From the NCBI GenBank assembly GCA_963792875.1, contig CAWBXV010000006.1, positions 682,001 to 746,000 of the forward strand: DNA of 64,000 bases, written 5' to 3'. Below are positions 8,215 to 17,281 of this stretch, one piece after another. The first letter of the stretch is position 1, and the number at the start of each line of letters is the position of its first letter. Position numbers and translations under genes: made by a program. The DNA comes from JAHEGP01 sp963792875. GTDB taxonomy: Bacteria > Pseudomonadota > Gammaproteobacteria > Pseudomonadales > JAHEGP01. The notes beneath the pieces were generated by a model, which saw only the letters and a list, made by a program, of their open reading frames with translations, made no database searches and was not told the DNA's origin.

Positions 8215-9563
8215 GCGGCGAACTGACCTGTTTCAAAGCGTATGACGTGCGGGGCAGGGTGCCCGATCAGCTCAATGAGGACATTGCCTACCGCATCGGG
8301 CGTGCCTACGCCGACGTGACCGGTTGCCGGTCGGTGGTGGTGGGGTACGACATCCGCTTGAGCAGTCTGGCGATCTGTGGGGCGCTCAGTCGAGGGCTGC
8401 AGGACGCGGGGGTGGATGTCGCCTGTATTGGCCAGTGTGGTACCGAGGAGATCTATTTCGCCGCGTTCCACGAGCCGGTCGACGGTGGTATCGCTGTGAC
8501 GGCGAGCCACAACCCTTCGGATTACAACGGGATGAAGTTTGTCCGCGAGGGCGCTCGCCCCATCAGCGGCGATACCGGTCTGTTCGACATCCGGGACGTG
8601 GCTCAGAGCGGCGCTTTCAAGCGCAGCGGGGCGGGCAGCCTGCGCCAGCTCGATACCCGCCCGGCCTATGTGCAGCATCTGCTGGGGTATGTGTCAGGGG
8701 TGCCGCTAAGGCCGCTGCGCATCGTGGTCAACGCGGGAAATGGCGGCGCAGGGGCGGTTATCGATGCCCTCGAACCCCACCTGCCCTTTGAATTTATCAA
8801 AGTCCATCACGAGCCCGATGGGCGTTTCCCCCACGGCGTCCCCAACCCGCTGCTGGTCGAAAACCGCAAGCCGACCGTGGATGCGGTGCTGGAGCACCAG
8901 GCCGACCTGGGCATCGCCTGGGATGGCGACTTCGACCGCTGCTTTTTCTTCGATGAGCGCGGTGAGTTTATCGAGGGCTACTATCTGGTCGGCCTGCTGG
9001 CGGAGGTCTTTCTGAAGGGGCACCCCGGCGAAAAAGTGGTGCACGATCCGCGGCTGACGTGGAATACCGTGGATATGGTGACCGCGCTCGGCGGCATACC
9101 GGTGCAGAGCAAGACCGGCCATGCCTTCATCAAGGAGCGGATGCGGCTGGAAAACGCCATCTACGGCGGCGAGATGAGCGCCCATCATTACTTCCGCGAC
9201 TTTGCCTACTGTGACAGCGGCATGATTCCCTGGCTGCTGGTCGCGCGGCTGCTGATCGAGACGGGCCAGCCGCTGTCAAGCCTGGTGGCAGAGCGGGCGC
9301 GCTTGTATCCGGTGAGCGGTGAGATCAATACCGAGGTGCTGGATCCGCCGGCGCTGCTGGCGGCGGTGGAAGCGCGCTACGCTGCCGACGCAATCCGTAT
9401 CGAAAAGGTCGACGGTCTCAGCGTGGAGTTCGCGCGCTGGCGCTTCAATGTGCGCATGTCCAACACGGAGCCCGTGGTCCGGCTCAACGTCGAGTCGCGC
9501 GGCGACCGGGCCCTGCTCGAGGAGAAGACGGCCGAGCTGCTGCACATGATCCGTGGAGGCTAG
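8211..9563 (+). CDS. Phosphomannomutase/phosphoglucomutase (CpsG/ManB type)
   Basis: Interconverts hexose 6- and 1-phosphates, feeding GDP-mannose and/or UDP-glucose synthesis. The 450-residue protein has the four-domain alpha-D-phosphohexomutase plan. It shows the phosphoserine loop TASHNPSDYNGMKF, the metal-binding loop WDGDFDRCFFFDE, the sugar-specificity loop GGEMSAHHYFRDF and the phosphate-binding RMSNTEPVVRLNVE near the end. The start codon overlaps the galU stop by ATGA. Its GEMSAHHYF-type loop fits CpsG/ManB and AlgC-like enzymes, so mannose versus glucose preference is left open. No mannose-1-phosphate guanylyltransferase gene is in the window. Confidence 0.93.
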   Translation: MSGELTCFKAYDVRGRVPDQLNEDIAYRIGRAYADVTGCRSVVVGYDIRLSSLAICGALSRGLQDAGVDVACIGQCGTEEIYFAAFHEPVDGGIAVTASHNPSDYNGMKFVREGARPISGDTGLFDIRDVAQSGAFKRSGAGSLRQLDTRPAYVQHLLGYVSGVPLRPLRIVVNAGNGGAGAVIDALEPHLPFEFIKVHHEPDGRFPHGVPNPLLVENRKPTVDAVLEHQADLGIAWDGDFDRCFFFDERGEFIEGYYLVGLLAEVFLKGHPGEKVVHDPRLTWNTVDMVTALGGIPVQSKTGHAFIKERMRLENAIYGGEMSAHHYFRDFAYCDSGMIPWLLVARLLIETGQPLSSLVAERARLYPVSGEINTEVLDPPALLAAVEARYAADAIRIEKVDGLSVEFARWRFNVRMSNTEPVVRLNVESRGDRALLEEKTAELLHMIRGG

Positions 9564-9631
9564 TGCTCTGCCATCTTGATAAATTGGCCAGTGCCGACCG
9601 CCGGTCGGCACGGCGCGCGACGGCAGTGAAG

Positions 9632-10936
9632 CTAGAGCCGGCCCTCAACGACATCGCGGGGAAGAATATACTTGATGTCGTAGATGATGCATTGCGGCTT
9701 GCCTAGCCGGCGCAGGCTGTCGATGTCCATCGCCTTGAATTCGTCGTGCGCGACGGCCAGCACGATGGCGTCGTACTTGCCGGCCTCCGGTTCGTCGATC
9801 ACGTCGATGCCGTAAGCGGCCTTCGAGGCGGAGCGGTCCACCCAGGGGTCGTAGACATCCACGTTGGCGTTGTTGCGCTGCAGGTCCCTGATGATATCGA
9901 CCACGCGCGTGTTGCGCAGGTCCGGGCAGTTCTCCTTGAACGCGAGCCCCAGGATCAGAATGTTGGCGTCGACGATGTGGATGCGCTGCTGGGTCATCAG
10001 GCGCATGACATCCGACGAGACGATCGCTCCCATCGATTCGTTGACCAGCCGCGCCGCCGCGATGATGCGGGGTTCGAAGCCGGCGCGCTCGGCTTTGGCC
10101 ACCAGGTAGTAAGGGTCCACGCCGATGCAGTGCCCCCCCACCAGGCCGGGTTTGAAGGGGAGAAAATTCCACTTGGTGCCGGCTGCCTGGAGCACGTCAT
10201 TGGTGTCGATACCCAGGCGCTTGAAAATCAGCGCCAGTTCGTTGACCAGGGCGATATTGACATCCCGCTGCACGTTCTCGATGACTTTTGCCGCCTCCGC
10301 CACGCGAATGGACGGCGCTTTGTGCGTACCGACCTCCACGATGAGGCCGTACAACTGGTCCACGAAGTCGGCAGCCTCCGGGGTCGAGCCCGAGGTGATC
10401 TTGATGACGTTGGTCAGGCGATGCTGCTTGTCGCCGGGGTTGATGCGTTCAGGGCTGTAGCCGCTGAAGAAGTCGATGTTGTGTCTGAGGCCCGAGCACC
10501 GCTCGATGATCGGAACGCACACCTCCTCCGTGCAGCCGGGAAACACGGTGGACTCGAAAATCACGATGCCGCCGGGTCGAATGATCTCGCCGATCAGTTC
10601 GCTGGCCCGCTGCAGCGGCGACAGATCGGGCCGCTTGTCCTCATCCACGGGCGTAGGCACGGTCACGATAAACACGTTGGCAGAACGCAGGGTGCCCTTG
10701 CTGTCGGTGAACGCCAGCTGCGTGGCGGCGCGGAGCTCCTCGCTGGAGGTCTCCCTGGTGTGGTCGACGCCCTTGCGCAGGGCTGCCACGCGCCGCGCAT
10801 CGATATCGTAGCCGTAAGTGGTGAGGTGTTTGCCAAATTCCACTGCCAGCGGCAGTCCGACGTAGCCCAGGCCGATAATCGCGACCTGTGCCTGCTGCGG
10901 ATCGAATGGCGGCATGCCCGGCATACCTTTAGCCAT
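9632..10936 (-). CDS. tviB: UDP-N-acetylhexosamine 6-dehydrogenase (TviB/WbpO type)
   Basis: A nucleotide-sugar dehydrogenase of the UDP-GlcNAc/UDP-ManNAc/UDP-GalNAc branch that produces an N-acetylhexosaminuronic acid donor. In its 434 residues are AIIGLGYVGLPLAVEFG, FIVTVPTPVDE, FESTVFPGCTEE, FFSGYSPERINPGD and the catalytic cysteine in LVGGHCIGVDPYYL, which separates this branch from Ugd (GGSCFPKD). The C-terminal domain has GLAFKENCPDLRNT. Its start overlaps the end of pgi by eight bases, so it is the second gene of a pgi-tviB unit. WecB, encoded at 24-25 kb, could supply UDP-ManNAc to this enzyme, so a ManNAcA product is plausible but not proven. Confidence 0.9.
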   Translation of the reverse strand: MAKGMPGMPPFDPQQAQVAIIGLGYVGLPLAVEFGKHLTTYGYDIDARRVAALRKGVDHTRETSSEELRAATQLAFTDSKGTLRSANVFIVTVPTPVDEDKRPDLSPLQRASELIGEIIRPGGIVIFESTVFPGCTEEVCVPIIERCSGLRHNIDFFSGYSPERINPGDKQHRLTNVIKITSGSTPEAADFVDQLYGLIVEVGTHKAPSIRVAEAAKVIENVQRDVNIALVNELALIFKRLGIDTNDVLQAAGTKWNFLPFKPGLVGGHCIGVDPYYLVAKAERAGFEPRIIAAARLVNESMGAIVSSDVMRLMTQQRIHIVDANILILGLAFKENCPDLRNTRVVDIIRDLQRNNANVDVYDPWVDRSASKAAYGIDVIDEPEAGKYDAIVLAVAHDEFKAMDIDSLRRLGKPQCIIYDIKYILPRDVVEGRL

Positions 10937-12590
10937 GTGTGGTGCTCCTCGGGGTGTTGTGGGGGTTACTGAAGCTGCGTTGAATTGCCTGCAGCAGCGC
11001 GTCGGTCGACGAATCGTAGCGCCTGTGGTCGTCGCCGCTGAAGGTGGCGTAGATCGCTTTGCTCAGCTGCTTGCCCAGCTCCACTCCCCATTGATCAAAG
11101 GGGTTGATGTTCCAGACCACGCTGGTGAAGAACGTCTTGTGTTCGTACAGCGCGATCAGGGCGCCCAGGGTGGCGGGCGTCAGCGCATCCATGAGCAGGG
11201 TGTTGCTGGGGCGGTTGCCGGGCATGGCCTTGTGGGGCGCCAGCTGCTGCGCCTGGGCGGGGGGCATGCCCTGGGCCAGCAGCTCCTCATACGCTGCGCG
11301 CTGGCTCTTGCCTTCCATCAGCGCCTTGCTCTGGGCCAGGCAGTGGCTGGCCAGGCGGCGGGTCCGGTCCGGCGATGGCCCCCGCAGCGGCAGGATAAAA
11401 TCGACTGGCACCACCTGCGTGCCCTGATGCAGCAGCTGATGATACGAATGCTGCCCCTCTGTGCCGGCAGTGCCCCAGACGACCGGAGCGGAGGTCAGCT
11501 GCAGGGCTTGGCCCGAGCGGTCGCAGGACTTGCCGTTGCTCTCCATGACCAGCTGCTGCAGGTAGGCCGGCAGCAGACGCAGGGAATAGCTGTAGGGGAT
11601 CACCGCGGCGCTGCGGTAGTCAAGAAGATTGCTGTGCCATATCTCCAGCGCGGCGAGCACGGCAGCCATGTTGCCCGTCAGGTCGCCGCAGCCGGCATTT
11701 TGGTCCATGGCGTGGGCGCCGGCCAGAAAGTCGCTGAAACCTTCGCTGCCCAGCGCGATCATGGCCGCAAGCCCACTCGACGACCAGATCGAATAGCGAC
11801 CGCCAACGCCGTCCGGCACATGAAAAATCTGCTGGGCGGATATGCCCAGCGCCACCGCCGGCTCGGCGTTGCCGGTGAGGGCGGCGAAGTGATCGCCGAG
11901 GTCGCTCTGGCCGCTGCCCCTGCGAAACCAGTCCATCGCGGCGCGTGCGTTGCAGAGGGTTTCCTCGGTGCCGAACGACTTGGAAGAGACCAGGAACAGC
12001 GTGTCCGCCGGGCGCAGGCCGGCCAGTACGCCGGCCAGCTCCTGGTCATCCAGGCTCGACACAAAATGGATGCGGCATGCCCCCTTGCAGTAGCTCTCCA
12101 GGGCGGAGGTGACCAGCCGGGGGCCCAGGTCTGAACCGCCTATGCCGATGTTGACGACATCGGTGATCGTCGTGCCCGCGTATCCCCGCGCGGCGCCGCG
12201 GTGCAGCCGGTCGGCGAAGCGCATGGCGCGGTGGTGGTGTTCGACGAGCTGCTGGCCCGAGGGTGCCGATTCGCCGGCAAGGGCTGCGCGGATGGCCGTG
12301 TGCAGCGCGGGGCGATGCTCGGTGTTGTTCAGTGGCTCGCCCTCTTTAAGGGCCCGCATCGCTGCCTGCGTTCGACTATCGTCGAGCAGCGCCGCCAATG
12401 CCTGGAATACGGCCTGATCCGCGGTATTCTTGGAAAAGTCCAGGGTGAGCCCGGCATGCGACAATTGCAGGCGCGGGCCGCGGGACGGGTCCTCCTCAAA
12501 TAACCGGGCAATGGTCGCATTGGCTCTTTCTGCGGCGAGTTTGCGAAGCGCTATCCAGGACTGCGCCGGTTCGTTGGTCGTTGTTGTCAC
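10929..12590 (-). CDS. pgi: Glucose-6-phosphate isomerase
   Basis: Interconverts glucose 6-phosphate and fructose 6-phosphate. The 553-residue length and segments match the family: NIGIGGSDLGPRLV, FVSSLDDQELAGVL, SSKSFGTEETL, GGRYSIWSSSGLAA, the signature MESNGKSCDR (Glu/Lys region) and the C-terminal FFTSVVWNINPFDQWGVELG with the active-site lysine in ELGKQL. The gene is divergent from the XrtA polysaccharide operon and overlaps tviB. Its presence here suggests dedicated control of hexose flux into polysaccharide precursors. Confidence 0.97.
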   Translation of the reverse strand: MTTTTNEPAQSWIALRKLAAERANATIARLFEEDPSRGPRLQLSHAGLTLDFSKNTADQAVFQALAALLDDSRTQAAMRALKEGEPLNNTEHRPALHTAIRAALAGESAPSGQQLVEHHHRAMRFADRLHRGAARGYAGTTITDVVNIGIGGSDLGPRLVTSALESYCKGACRIHFVSSLDDQELAGVLAGLRPADTLFLVSSKSFGTEETLCNARAAMDWFRRGSGQSDLGDHFAALTGNAEPAVALGISAQQIFHVPDGVGGRYSIWSSSGLAAMIALGSEGFSDFLAGAHAMDQNAGCGDLTGNMAAVLAALEIWHSNLLDYRSAAVIPYSYSLRLLPAYLQQLVMESNGKSCDRSGQALQLTSAPVVWGTAGTEGQHSYHQLLHQGTQVVPVDFILPLRGPSPDRTRRLASHCLAQSKALMEGKSQRAAYEELLAQGMPPAQAQQLAPHKAMPGNRPSNTLLMDALTPATLGALIALYEHKTFFTSVVWNINPFDQWGVELGKQLSKAIYATFSGDDHRRYDSSTDALLQAIQRSFSNPHNTPRSTTHG

Positions 12591-12706
12591 TGCGCCGCCT
12601 CGATGCCCGATTCACGGTAATTAAAGACTAATCGCACTGTCACCACAACTGCCTGGGCGATGCTGGAACGCCTTGGTGGGCGCCTTTTTTTGGTTGCTCG
12701 GTGTGT

Positions 12707-12722
12707 CAGTCTGTGTAGACTG
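12707..12722. promoter_or_regulatory. Inverted repeat upstream of the XrtA operon (possible operator)
   Basis: CAGTCT-GTGT-AGACTG is a perfect six-base-arm palindrome with a four-base spacer. It lies between pgi and the first XrtA-operon gene, seven bases before a TATCAT hexamer (12729-12734) that could be a -10 element. The -35 region is poor. Its position fits a repressor or activator site but no bound protein can be named. The rest of the 239-base interval holds no gene. Confidence 0.4.
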
Positions 12723-12829
12723 CTGTGCTATCATTTAAGGTGCGCAACGATTATTACAGGCGTTCTGGGTGATGCTCGCGCACATGCCCGCCGTCGCGAT
12801 CAACAGTCTGTCAATGCAAGGGTGCGGGC

Positions 12830-14248
12830 GTGGCCCATATTCGTTTATTCAAGCACTACATCAGAACGCCCTATATCATCCTCGCCCTGGTTGAGGCGTG
12901 TGCAATAATCGGTGCGGTATACCTCGCCGAGCTGTTGCGGCATATCCATGAGCCTTACGCCTGGTACTACCTGTCCCTGGGCCTCCTGGCGCCGGCGTGC
13001 TGGGTGGCATTTGTGCTGCTGGCCTGTAACCTCGCCATGTCGGTCTATGCCGCGCAGCTCAAGGAAGGCTTCTCCGGCATGCTGGTGCGGTCGCTGGTGA
13101 GCTTCTGTCTGCTGGGCAGCGTTGCATTGTACCTGTCCAATGTCGCCATGCCTCCGGTCGCCCTTGAGCAGGGCCTTACCAGCACCATTATCGTGATATC
13201 GCTGGTGCTGGTGCTGCTCATCAGGGTGGTCTTTTTTCGGCTGGTCGACGCGCAGCGATTGCGCCGTCGGGTGGTCATCGTCGGGGCCGGCGCCAAGGCC
13301 AAGCAGATATGGGATAGCGTAAACCGGACATCGGGACAGCGGGCGTTCGAGCTGGTGGGCTTCATACCCTGTGAGGCTGCGGCACGGCAGGTCGATCCGT
13401 CGTTGCTCATCGACCTGCAGGAGCCCCTGGTGGATTATGTCCGGCGGCACCGCATCGACGAAGTTGTCGTGGCGCCGGATGATCGGCGGCTGGGGTTCGG
13501 TGGCAGGGTCACCATGAACCAGCTGCTTGACTGCAAAATGAACGGGGCCGACGTGGTTGAGGCCATCGCGTTCTGCGAGAAGGAGTTGACGCTGATCGAG
13601 CTGACCCTGTTGAACCCGGGTTGGCTCATATTCAGCGATGGTTTTCAATACAACGCCGTGCGCAGCTGGGCCAAGCGCGGCTTTGACATCTTCGCCAGCG
13701 GTCTGTTGCTGGTGCTGACGTGGCCCATCATGCTGGCCGCGGCGTTCGCTATTCTCCTTGAAAGTGGCGTGCGTCAGCCGGTCTTGTACCGCCAGGTGCG
13801 GACCGGCCTCAATGGCGAGCCCTTCGAGCTGCTCAAATTCCGCAGCATGCGCACCGATGCCGAAAAAGACGGCGCGGTCTGGGCGAGACAAAACGATGAT
13901 CGCGTGACCCGGGTGGGTCGATTCATCCGCAGCAGCCGCATCGATGAATTGCCGCAGATTTACAATGTTCTCAAGGGAGAGATGAGTTTTATCGGGCCTC
14001 GCCCGGAGCGTCCCGAGTTCGTTGCTGACTTGATGCGCGAGATACCCTATTATACCGAGCGGCATCGGGTGAAGCCTGGCCTTATGGGGTGGGCTCAGCT
14101 ATGTTATCCCTACGGGGCCTCCGTAGAGGACGCTGCGCAAAAGCTGCGTTACGATCTGTATTACATCAAGAATCACAGCATGCTGTTGGATACGCTCATC
14201 GTCGTGCAAACCATCGAAGTCGTCCTGGTCGGCCATGGCGCGCGGTAG
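12830..14248 (+). CDS. XrtA-system priming sugar-phosphate transferase (TIGR03013-like)
   Basis: A 472-residue polyprenyl-phosphate sugar-1-phosphate transferase that would start the exopolysaccharide repeat on undecaprenyl phosphate at the inner membrane. The N-terminal third has about four hydrophobic segments. A Rossmann-like domain follows (VVIVGAGAKAKQIWDSV, near residue 140). The C-terminal catalytic domain begins with KRGFDIFASGLLLVLTWP and contains LLKFRSMRTDAEKDGA, the basic-acidic RIDELPQIYNVLKGEMSF and IGPRPERPEF. The start is a GTG with AAGGG upstream, and the resulting N-terminus MAHIRLFKHYI is family-like. It opens an operon with export, chain-length, kinase-like and barrel genes. 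Confidence 0.93.
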   Translation: MAHIRLFKHYIRTPYIILALVEACAIIGAVYLAELLRHIHEPYAWYYLSLGLLAPACWVAFVLLACNLAMSVYAAQLKEGFSGMLVRSLVSFCLLGSVALYLSNVAMPPVALEQGLTSTIIVISLVLVLLIRVVFFRLVDAQRLRRRVVIVGAGAKAKQIWDSVNRTSGQRAFELVGFIPCEAAARQVDPSLLIDLQEPLVDYVRRHRIDEVVVAPDDRRLGFGGRVTMNQLLDCKMNGADVVEAIAFCEKELTLIELTLLNPGWLIFSDGFQYNAVRSWAKRGFDIFASGLLLVLTWPIMLAAAFAILLESGVRQPVLYRQVRTGLNGEPFELLKFRSMRTDAEKDGAVWARQNDDRVTRVGRFIRSSRIDELPQIYNVLKGEMSFIGPRPERPEFVADLMREIPYYTERHRVKPGLMGWAQLCYPYGASVEDAAQKLRYDLYYIKNHSMLLDTLIVVQTIEVVLVGHGAR

Positions 14249-14303
14249 GCCGCGATCCTGTCCGGCATCCGCATCGCAATAGTCAGAAGGGGGAATAGAA
14301 GCT

Positions 14304-14915
14304 ATGCCAAGAGTAATCTGCGCCATTCTGGCGTGCGTGGTGCTGGCTGCCTGCACCACGCCGCAGGGGCCGATTGAAGTGCCCGACTCCTCGGTCTCCT
14401 ACAGCATCGAGGAGTATCGCATCGGGGTGTCCGATCAATTGGCGATCAGCGTATGGCGCAATGCCGATCTGTCCATGAGCGTGCCGGTGCGACCGGATGG
14501 CAAGATCTCCCTGCCACTGATTGGCGATGTGCTGGCAGCGGGCAAGACCAGTGAGGGGCTGGCCCAGGATATCAGCAACAAACTCACCGAGTACATCCGC
14601 AGTCCACAAGTGACCGTCATCGTCACCAATCCGTCCAGCACCGACTTCCAGCAGACCGTGCGGGTCACCGGGGCGGTGGGCGCTCCCAGCTCCATGCCGT
14701 ATCGCAAGGGCATGACGGTGCTCGATGTGGTGCTGGCAGTGGGCGGCCCAAACGATTTCGCCTCGCCCAACAAGGCCAAGCTCTACCGCATTCAGGGCGG
14801 CGACCCCAAAACCTACCCGATCTATCTGAACGATATCCTTAAAAAGGGCAACCTCGAGACCAATTACACGCTGGTTCCGGGCGATATCATCACCGTGCCC
14901 GAACGCGCCTTCTGA
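14304..14915 (+). CDS. XrtA-system polysaccharide export lipoprotein (Wza-like, TIGR03027-like)
   Basis: A 203-residue outer-membrane auxiliary protein of polysaccharide export. A lipoprotein signal is visible, with hydrophobic stretch VICAILACVVLAAC and lipobox LAAC at residues 14-17. Then come the Poly_export domain (DQLAISVWRNADLSMSVPVR, DGKISLPLIGDVLAAG) and a SLBB-type domain (RVTGAVGAPSSMPYRKG, VLDVVLAVGG). It ends in LVPGDIITVPERAF. It is short compared with E. coli Wza, as usual for the XrtA-associated form. It follows the priming transferase by 55 bases and precedes the chain-length gene by 45. Confidence 0.93.
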   Translation: MPRVICAILACVVLAACTTPQGPIEVPDSSVSYSIEEYRIGVSDQLAISVWRNADLSMSVPVRPDGKISLPLIGDVLAAGKTSEGLAQDISNKLTEYIRSPQVTVIVTNPSSTDFQQTVRVTGAVGAPSSMPYRKGMTVLDVVLAVGGPNDFASPNKAKLYRIQGGDPKTYPIYLNDILKKGNLETNYTLVPGDIITVPERAF

Positions 14916-14960
14916 GCATCGTTTGACAACGGCAGATCGGCTAACTGGACGAGACAATCA

Positions 14961-16487
14961 ATGGATGCGCCTTTTTACTTGCAGGTGATTCGCGCGGTAT
15001 TGCGCGAACTCAACCGGCACAAGACGCTGGTGATGGCCGCGTTTATCATCATCACCTTCTCGGTGCTGCTGGCGGGTTATCTGTTTCCGAAAAAATATGT
15101 GACCTCTTCGGCGCTCTATGCTGACGAGACCAACATCATCGAGCCCCTGCTGCAGGGGCGGGCTGTTTCGTCTGAGATAGACCGCTCGGAGAAGGCGCGC
15201 GAGGTGCTGTACACGCGCCGCATCATGGAGCAGATCGCCACCAAGGCGGGTCTGGTGAAGCCCGATGATCTGCCGGAAGTGGTCGATGCCGCCGTCAAGC
15301 GGTTGCGTTCGCGAACGACGATAGAGAGCGATCCCAAGGCCAAGACCTTCTTCCGTATCACCTATGTCGACAGTGACCCGGACCAGTCCTTCAACGTGCA
15401 CAATACCATCGTCAATGTATTCCTCACGGACGCCGCCGAGCGCAAGCGCAGCGAGAGCCGCAGCGCCTATCAATTTATCGACGAGCAGGTCAAGTCCTAT
15501 CAGCGGCAATTGCAGGACGCGGAGCGGCGGCTGAAGGAGTTCAACGTCGCCAACCGCGACGGCTCGGAGGGCTCCGCCTCGTCGCGCATCGAGACTATCC
15601 GCGCGCAGATCGAGGAGTTGCAGATTCAGATCGACGAGCAGGGCGCGCGCGTGGTGTCGATTCAGAGCCAGCTGCGGTCCGAGGGCCAGTTTCTGGCGCG
15701 GCGCTCAAAGGTCGATGCGCTGGTCGAGCGCGTGACCCTGATGCGTCAGGAGCTCGATACGCTGCGGCTCAGCTATCAGGAGACCTATCCCGATATCGTC
15801 TCGCTGAAACAGCAGATTGCCGATCTTGAGGCTGAGATTGCCAAGGCCGAAAGTTCAGATGAATCTGAGTTCACTTCGAGTTCTGGCGGCGTGGCCAACC
15901 CCTATTACCAGGACTTGAAAACACGCCTCGCGGAAGCCGAGGTCGAGAAGCGCACCCTGGAGAAGCGCAAGGCGGTACTGGAGCGGATGCTGAAGGATGA
16001 ATACGCCAGGGCGGGCCGCATCGCCGAGCGAGGCGCGGAGCTCTCGGAGCTGACCCGCGACTACGACGTTACCCGGGGCGTCTACGAGGAGATGCTGGAG
16101 CGCAAAGAAGCCGCACGGCTCTCCATGACGCTGGATATCGAGGGTCAGGGTATCACCTACAAGATACAGGAACCGGCGGTGTTTCCGCGCATGCCCTCCG
16201 GCATACAGTTCTGGCAGATTGCGGCAGTCGGCCCCTTCCTCGGTATGCTGCTGCCCCTTGGGCTGGTGGTGGCGTTCGTCATCGTGGACCCGCGGGTGCG
16301 GTTTACCTCGTCTCTGATGCAGTTTCTGCCGGATAATGTGCCCCTGCTCGGCGCGGTCGCGCATTACAACACTCCCATGGCCCAGCGCGTACTCAGGGCT
16401 GACATCGTCGCCTACAGCTGGCTGGCGGTGGTGTCGGTCGCTGTCTACATCGCCCTGGTCGTCATGATCCTGACCGGCACCGTATAG
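14961..16487 (+). CDS. XrtA-system polysaccharide chain-length determinant (Wzz/PCP type, TIGR03007-like)
   Basis: A 508-residue inner-membrane polysaccharide co-polymerase that sets chain length. There is an N-terminal transmembrane segment at about residues 27-47 (MAAFIIITFSVLLAGYLF) followed by FPKKYVTSSALYADET. A long periplasmic coiled coil runs through the middle (for example QIEELQIQIDEQGARVVSIQ and the DLEAEIAKAE region). A second membrane segment follows IQEPAVFPRMPSGIQFW, and a third hydrophobic segment forms the C-terminal end. No kinase domain is fused, so it depends on a separate partner, encoded next. Confidence 0.92.
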   Translation: MDAPFYLQVIRAVLRELNRHKTLVMAAFIIITFSVLLAGYLFPKKYVTSSALYADETNIIEPLLQGRAVSSEIDRSEKAREVLYTRRIMEQIATKAGLVKPDDLPEVVDAAVKRLRSRTTIESDPKAKTFFRITYVDSDPDQSFNVHNTIVNVFLTDAAERKRSESRSAYQFIDEQVKSYQRQLQDAERRLKEFNVANRDGSEGSASSRIETIRAQIEELQIQIDEQGARVVSIQSQLRSEGQFLARRSKVDALVERVTLMRQELDTLRLSYQETYPDIVSLKQQIADLEAEIAKAESSDESEFTSSSGGVANPYYQDLKTRLAEAEVEKRTLEKRKAVLERMLKDEYARAGRIAERGAELSELTRDYDVTRGVYEEMLERKEAARLSMTLDIEGQGITYKIQEPAVFPRMPSGIQFWQIAAVGPFLGMLLPLGLVVAFVIVDPRVRFTSSLMQFLPDNVPLLGAVAHYNTPMAQRVLRADIVAYSWLAVVSVAVYIALVVMILTGTV

Positions 16488-16498
16488 CGGAATAATTG

Positions 16499-17248
16499 AT
16501 GATGGAAGAAAAGGAAAATGTGCTGCGTAACATCGTTGGCTTTGATGCAGTGGAGCGGGACGCGATGAGTCGTGGCGCGATCAGTGAAATGGCCGAGATC
16601 CGCCGCCTGAATACTGACGAACTGGTAGCCAAGAAATTGATTTTTCCCGGTATGCAGCAGCGCGACATTCTGAACTCCTTCCGCGAGATCAGAACCAAAT
16701 TGTTACAGCAGTCTCCCAAGGAGAACTTCGTCGTGCTGGTGAGTTCGATATGCGAGGGGGGAGGGGCTAGCTTCGTCAGCGCCAATCTGGCGGTGTCGTT
16801 CGCGCTGGCAGAAAACAAGACGGCCCTGCTCATTGACGGCAACCTGTACGATCCCTCGATCAGCGACATGCTGGTGCCCGATCCGGATTATGGCCTGACC
16901 GACTATCTGGAGGATGCCGACCTCGATATCGACGATATCATCTATTCCTCAGGTATCCCCCGGCTGCGGGTGATACCCGTGGGCGGCCGACGCGAATCGG
17001 CCACCGAGTTTTTTACCAGCGAGCGCATGCACCGGTTTATCGAGAGCGTCAAGAACCGCTATCCGGATCGCTATGTGTTTATCGACGTAGCCCCCGTCAG
17101 CCTGTCTACCGATGCGCGCATATTGATGGAGATCTGCGACTACGCGGTGCTGGTCGTTCCCAGCGGCACGGCGACAGAGACCCAGATACTGGCGGGCATC
17201 GACGCCGTGAGCAGAGAGAAGCTCGCCGGTATCGTCTTCAACAACTGA
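16499..17248 (+). CDS. XrtA-associated BY-kinase-like protein with degenerate P-loop
   Basis: A 249-residue relative of the exopolysaccharide tyrosine autokinases (CpsD/CapB, XrtA-associated TIGR03018-like). The fold is recognisable: LVSSICEGGGASFVSANLA at the Walker A position (about residues 81-99), ALLIDGNLYDPS at the Walker A' position and RYVFIDVAP at the Walker B position. The usual GEGKS/T is GGGAS, so the nucleotide-binding lysine is absent. The usual LLIDxDxRxP has N instead of the second acidic residue. The C-terminus ends at GIVFNN with no tyrosine-rich tail. It is placed directly after its normal membrane partner. It probably folds but should be catalytically dead or ATP-independent. 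ATG at 16499 or 16502 could start it. Confidence 0.82.
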   Translation: MMEEKENVLRNIVGFDAVERDAMSRGAISEMAEIRRLNTDELVAKKLIFPGMQQRDILNSFREIRTKLLQQSPKENFVVLVSSICEGGGASFVSANLAVSFALAENKTALLIDGNLYDPSISDMLVPDPDYGLTDYLEDADLDIDDIIYSSGIPRLRVIPVGGRRESATEFFTSERMHRFIESVKNRYPDRYVFIDVAPVSLSTDARILMEICDYAVLVVPSGTATETQILAGIDAVSREKLAGIVFNN

Positions 17249-17281
17249 ACCATTGCCGCAGCAGGCATCGTCGGGGATTAC

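Noticed and set aside
9746..10972. Long plus-strand open frame opposite the TviB-type dehydrogenase
   Set aside because: It is an antisense shadow of a strongly conserved gene in high-GC DNA and has no family features.
12665..12691. T-rich stretch after a GC-rich segment upstream of the XrtA operon, resembling a terminator
   Set aside because: No convincing stem precedes the T run, and no plus-strand gene upstream needs one.
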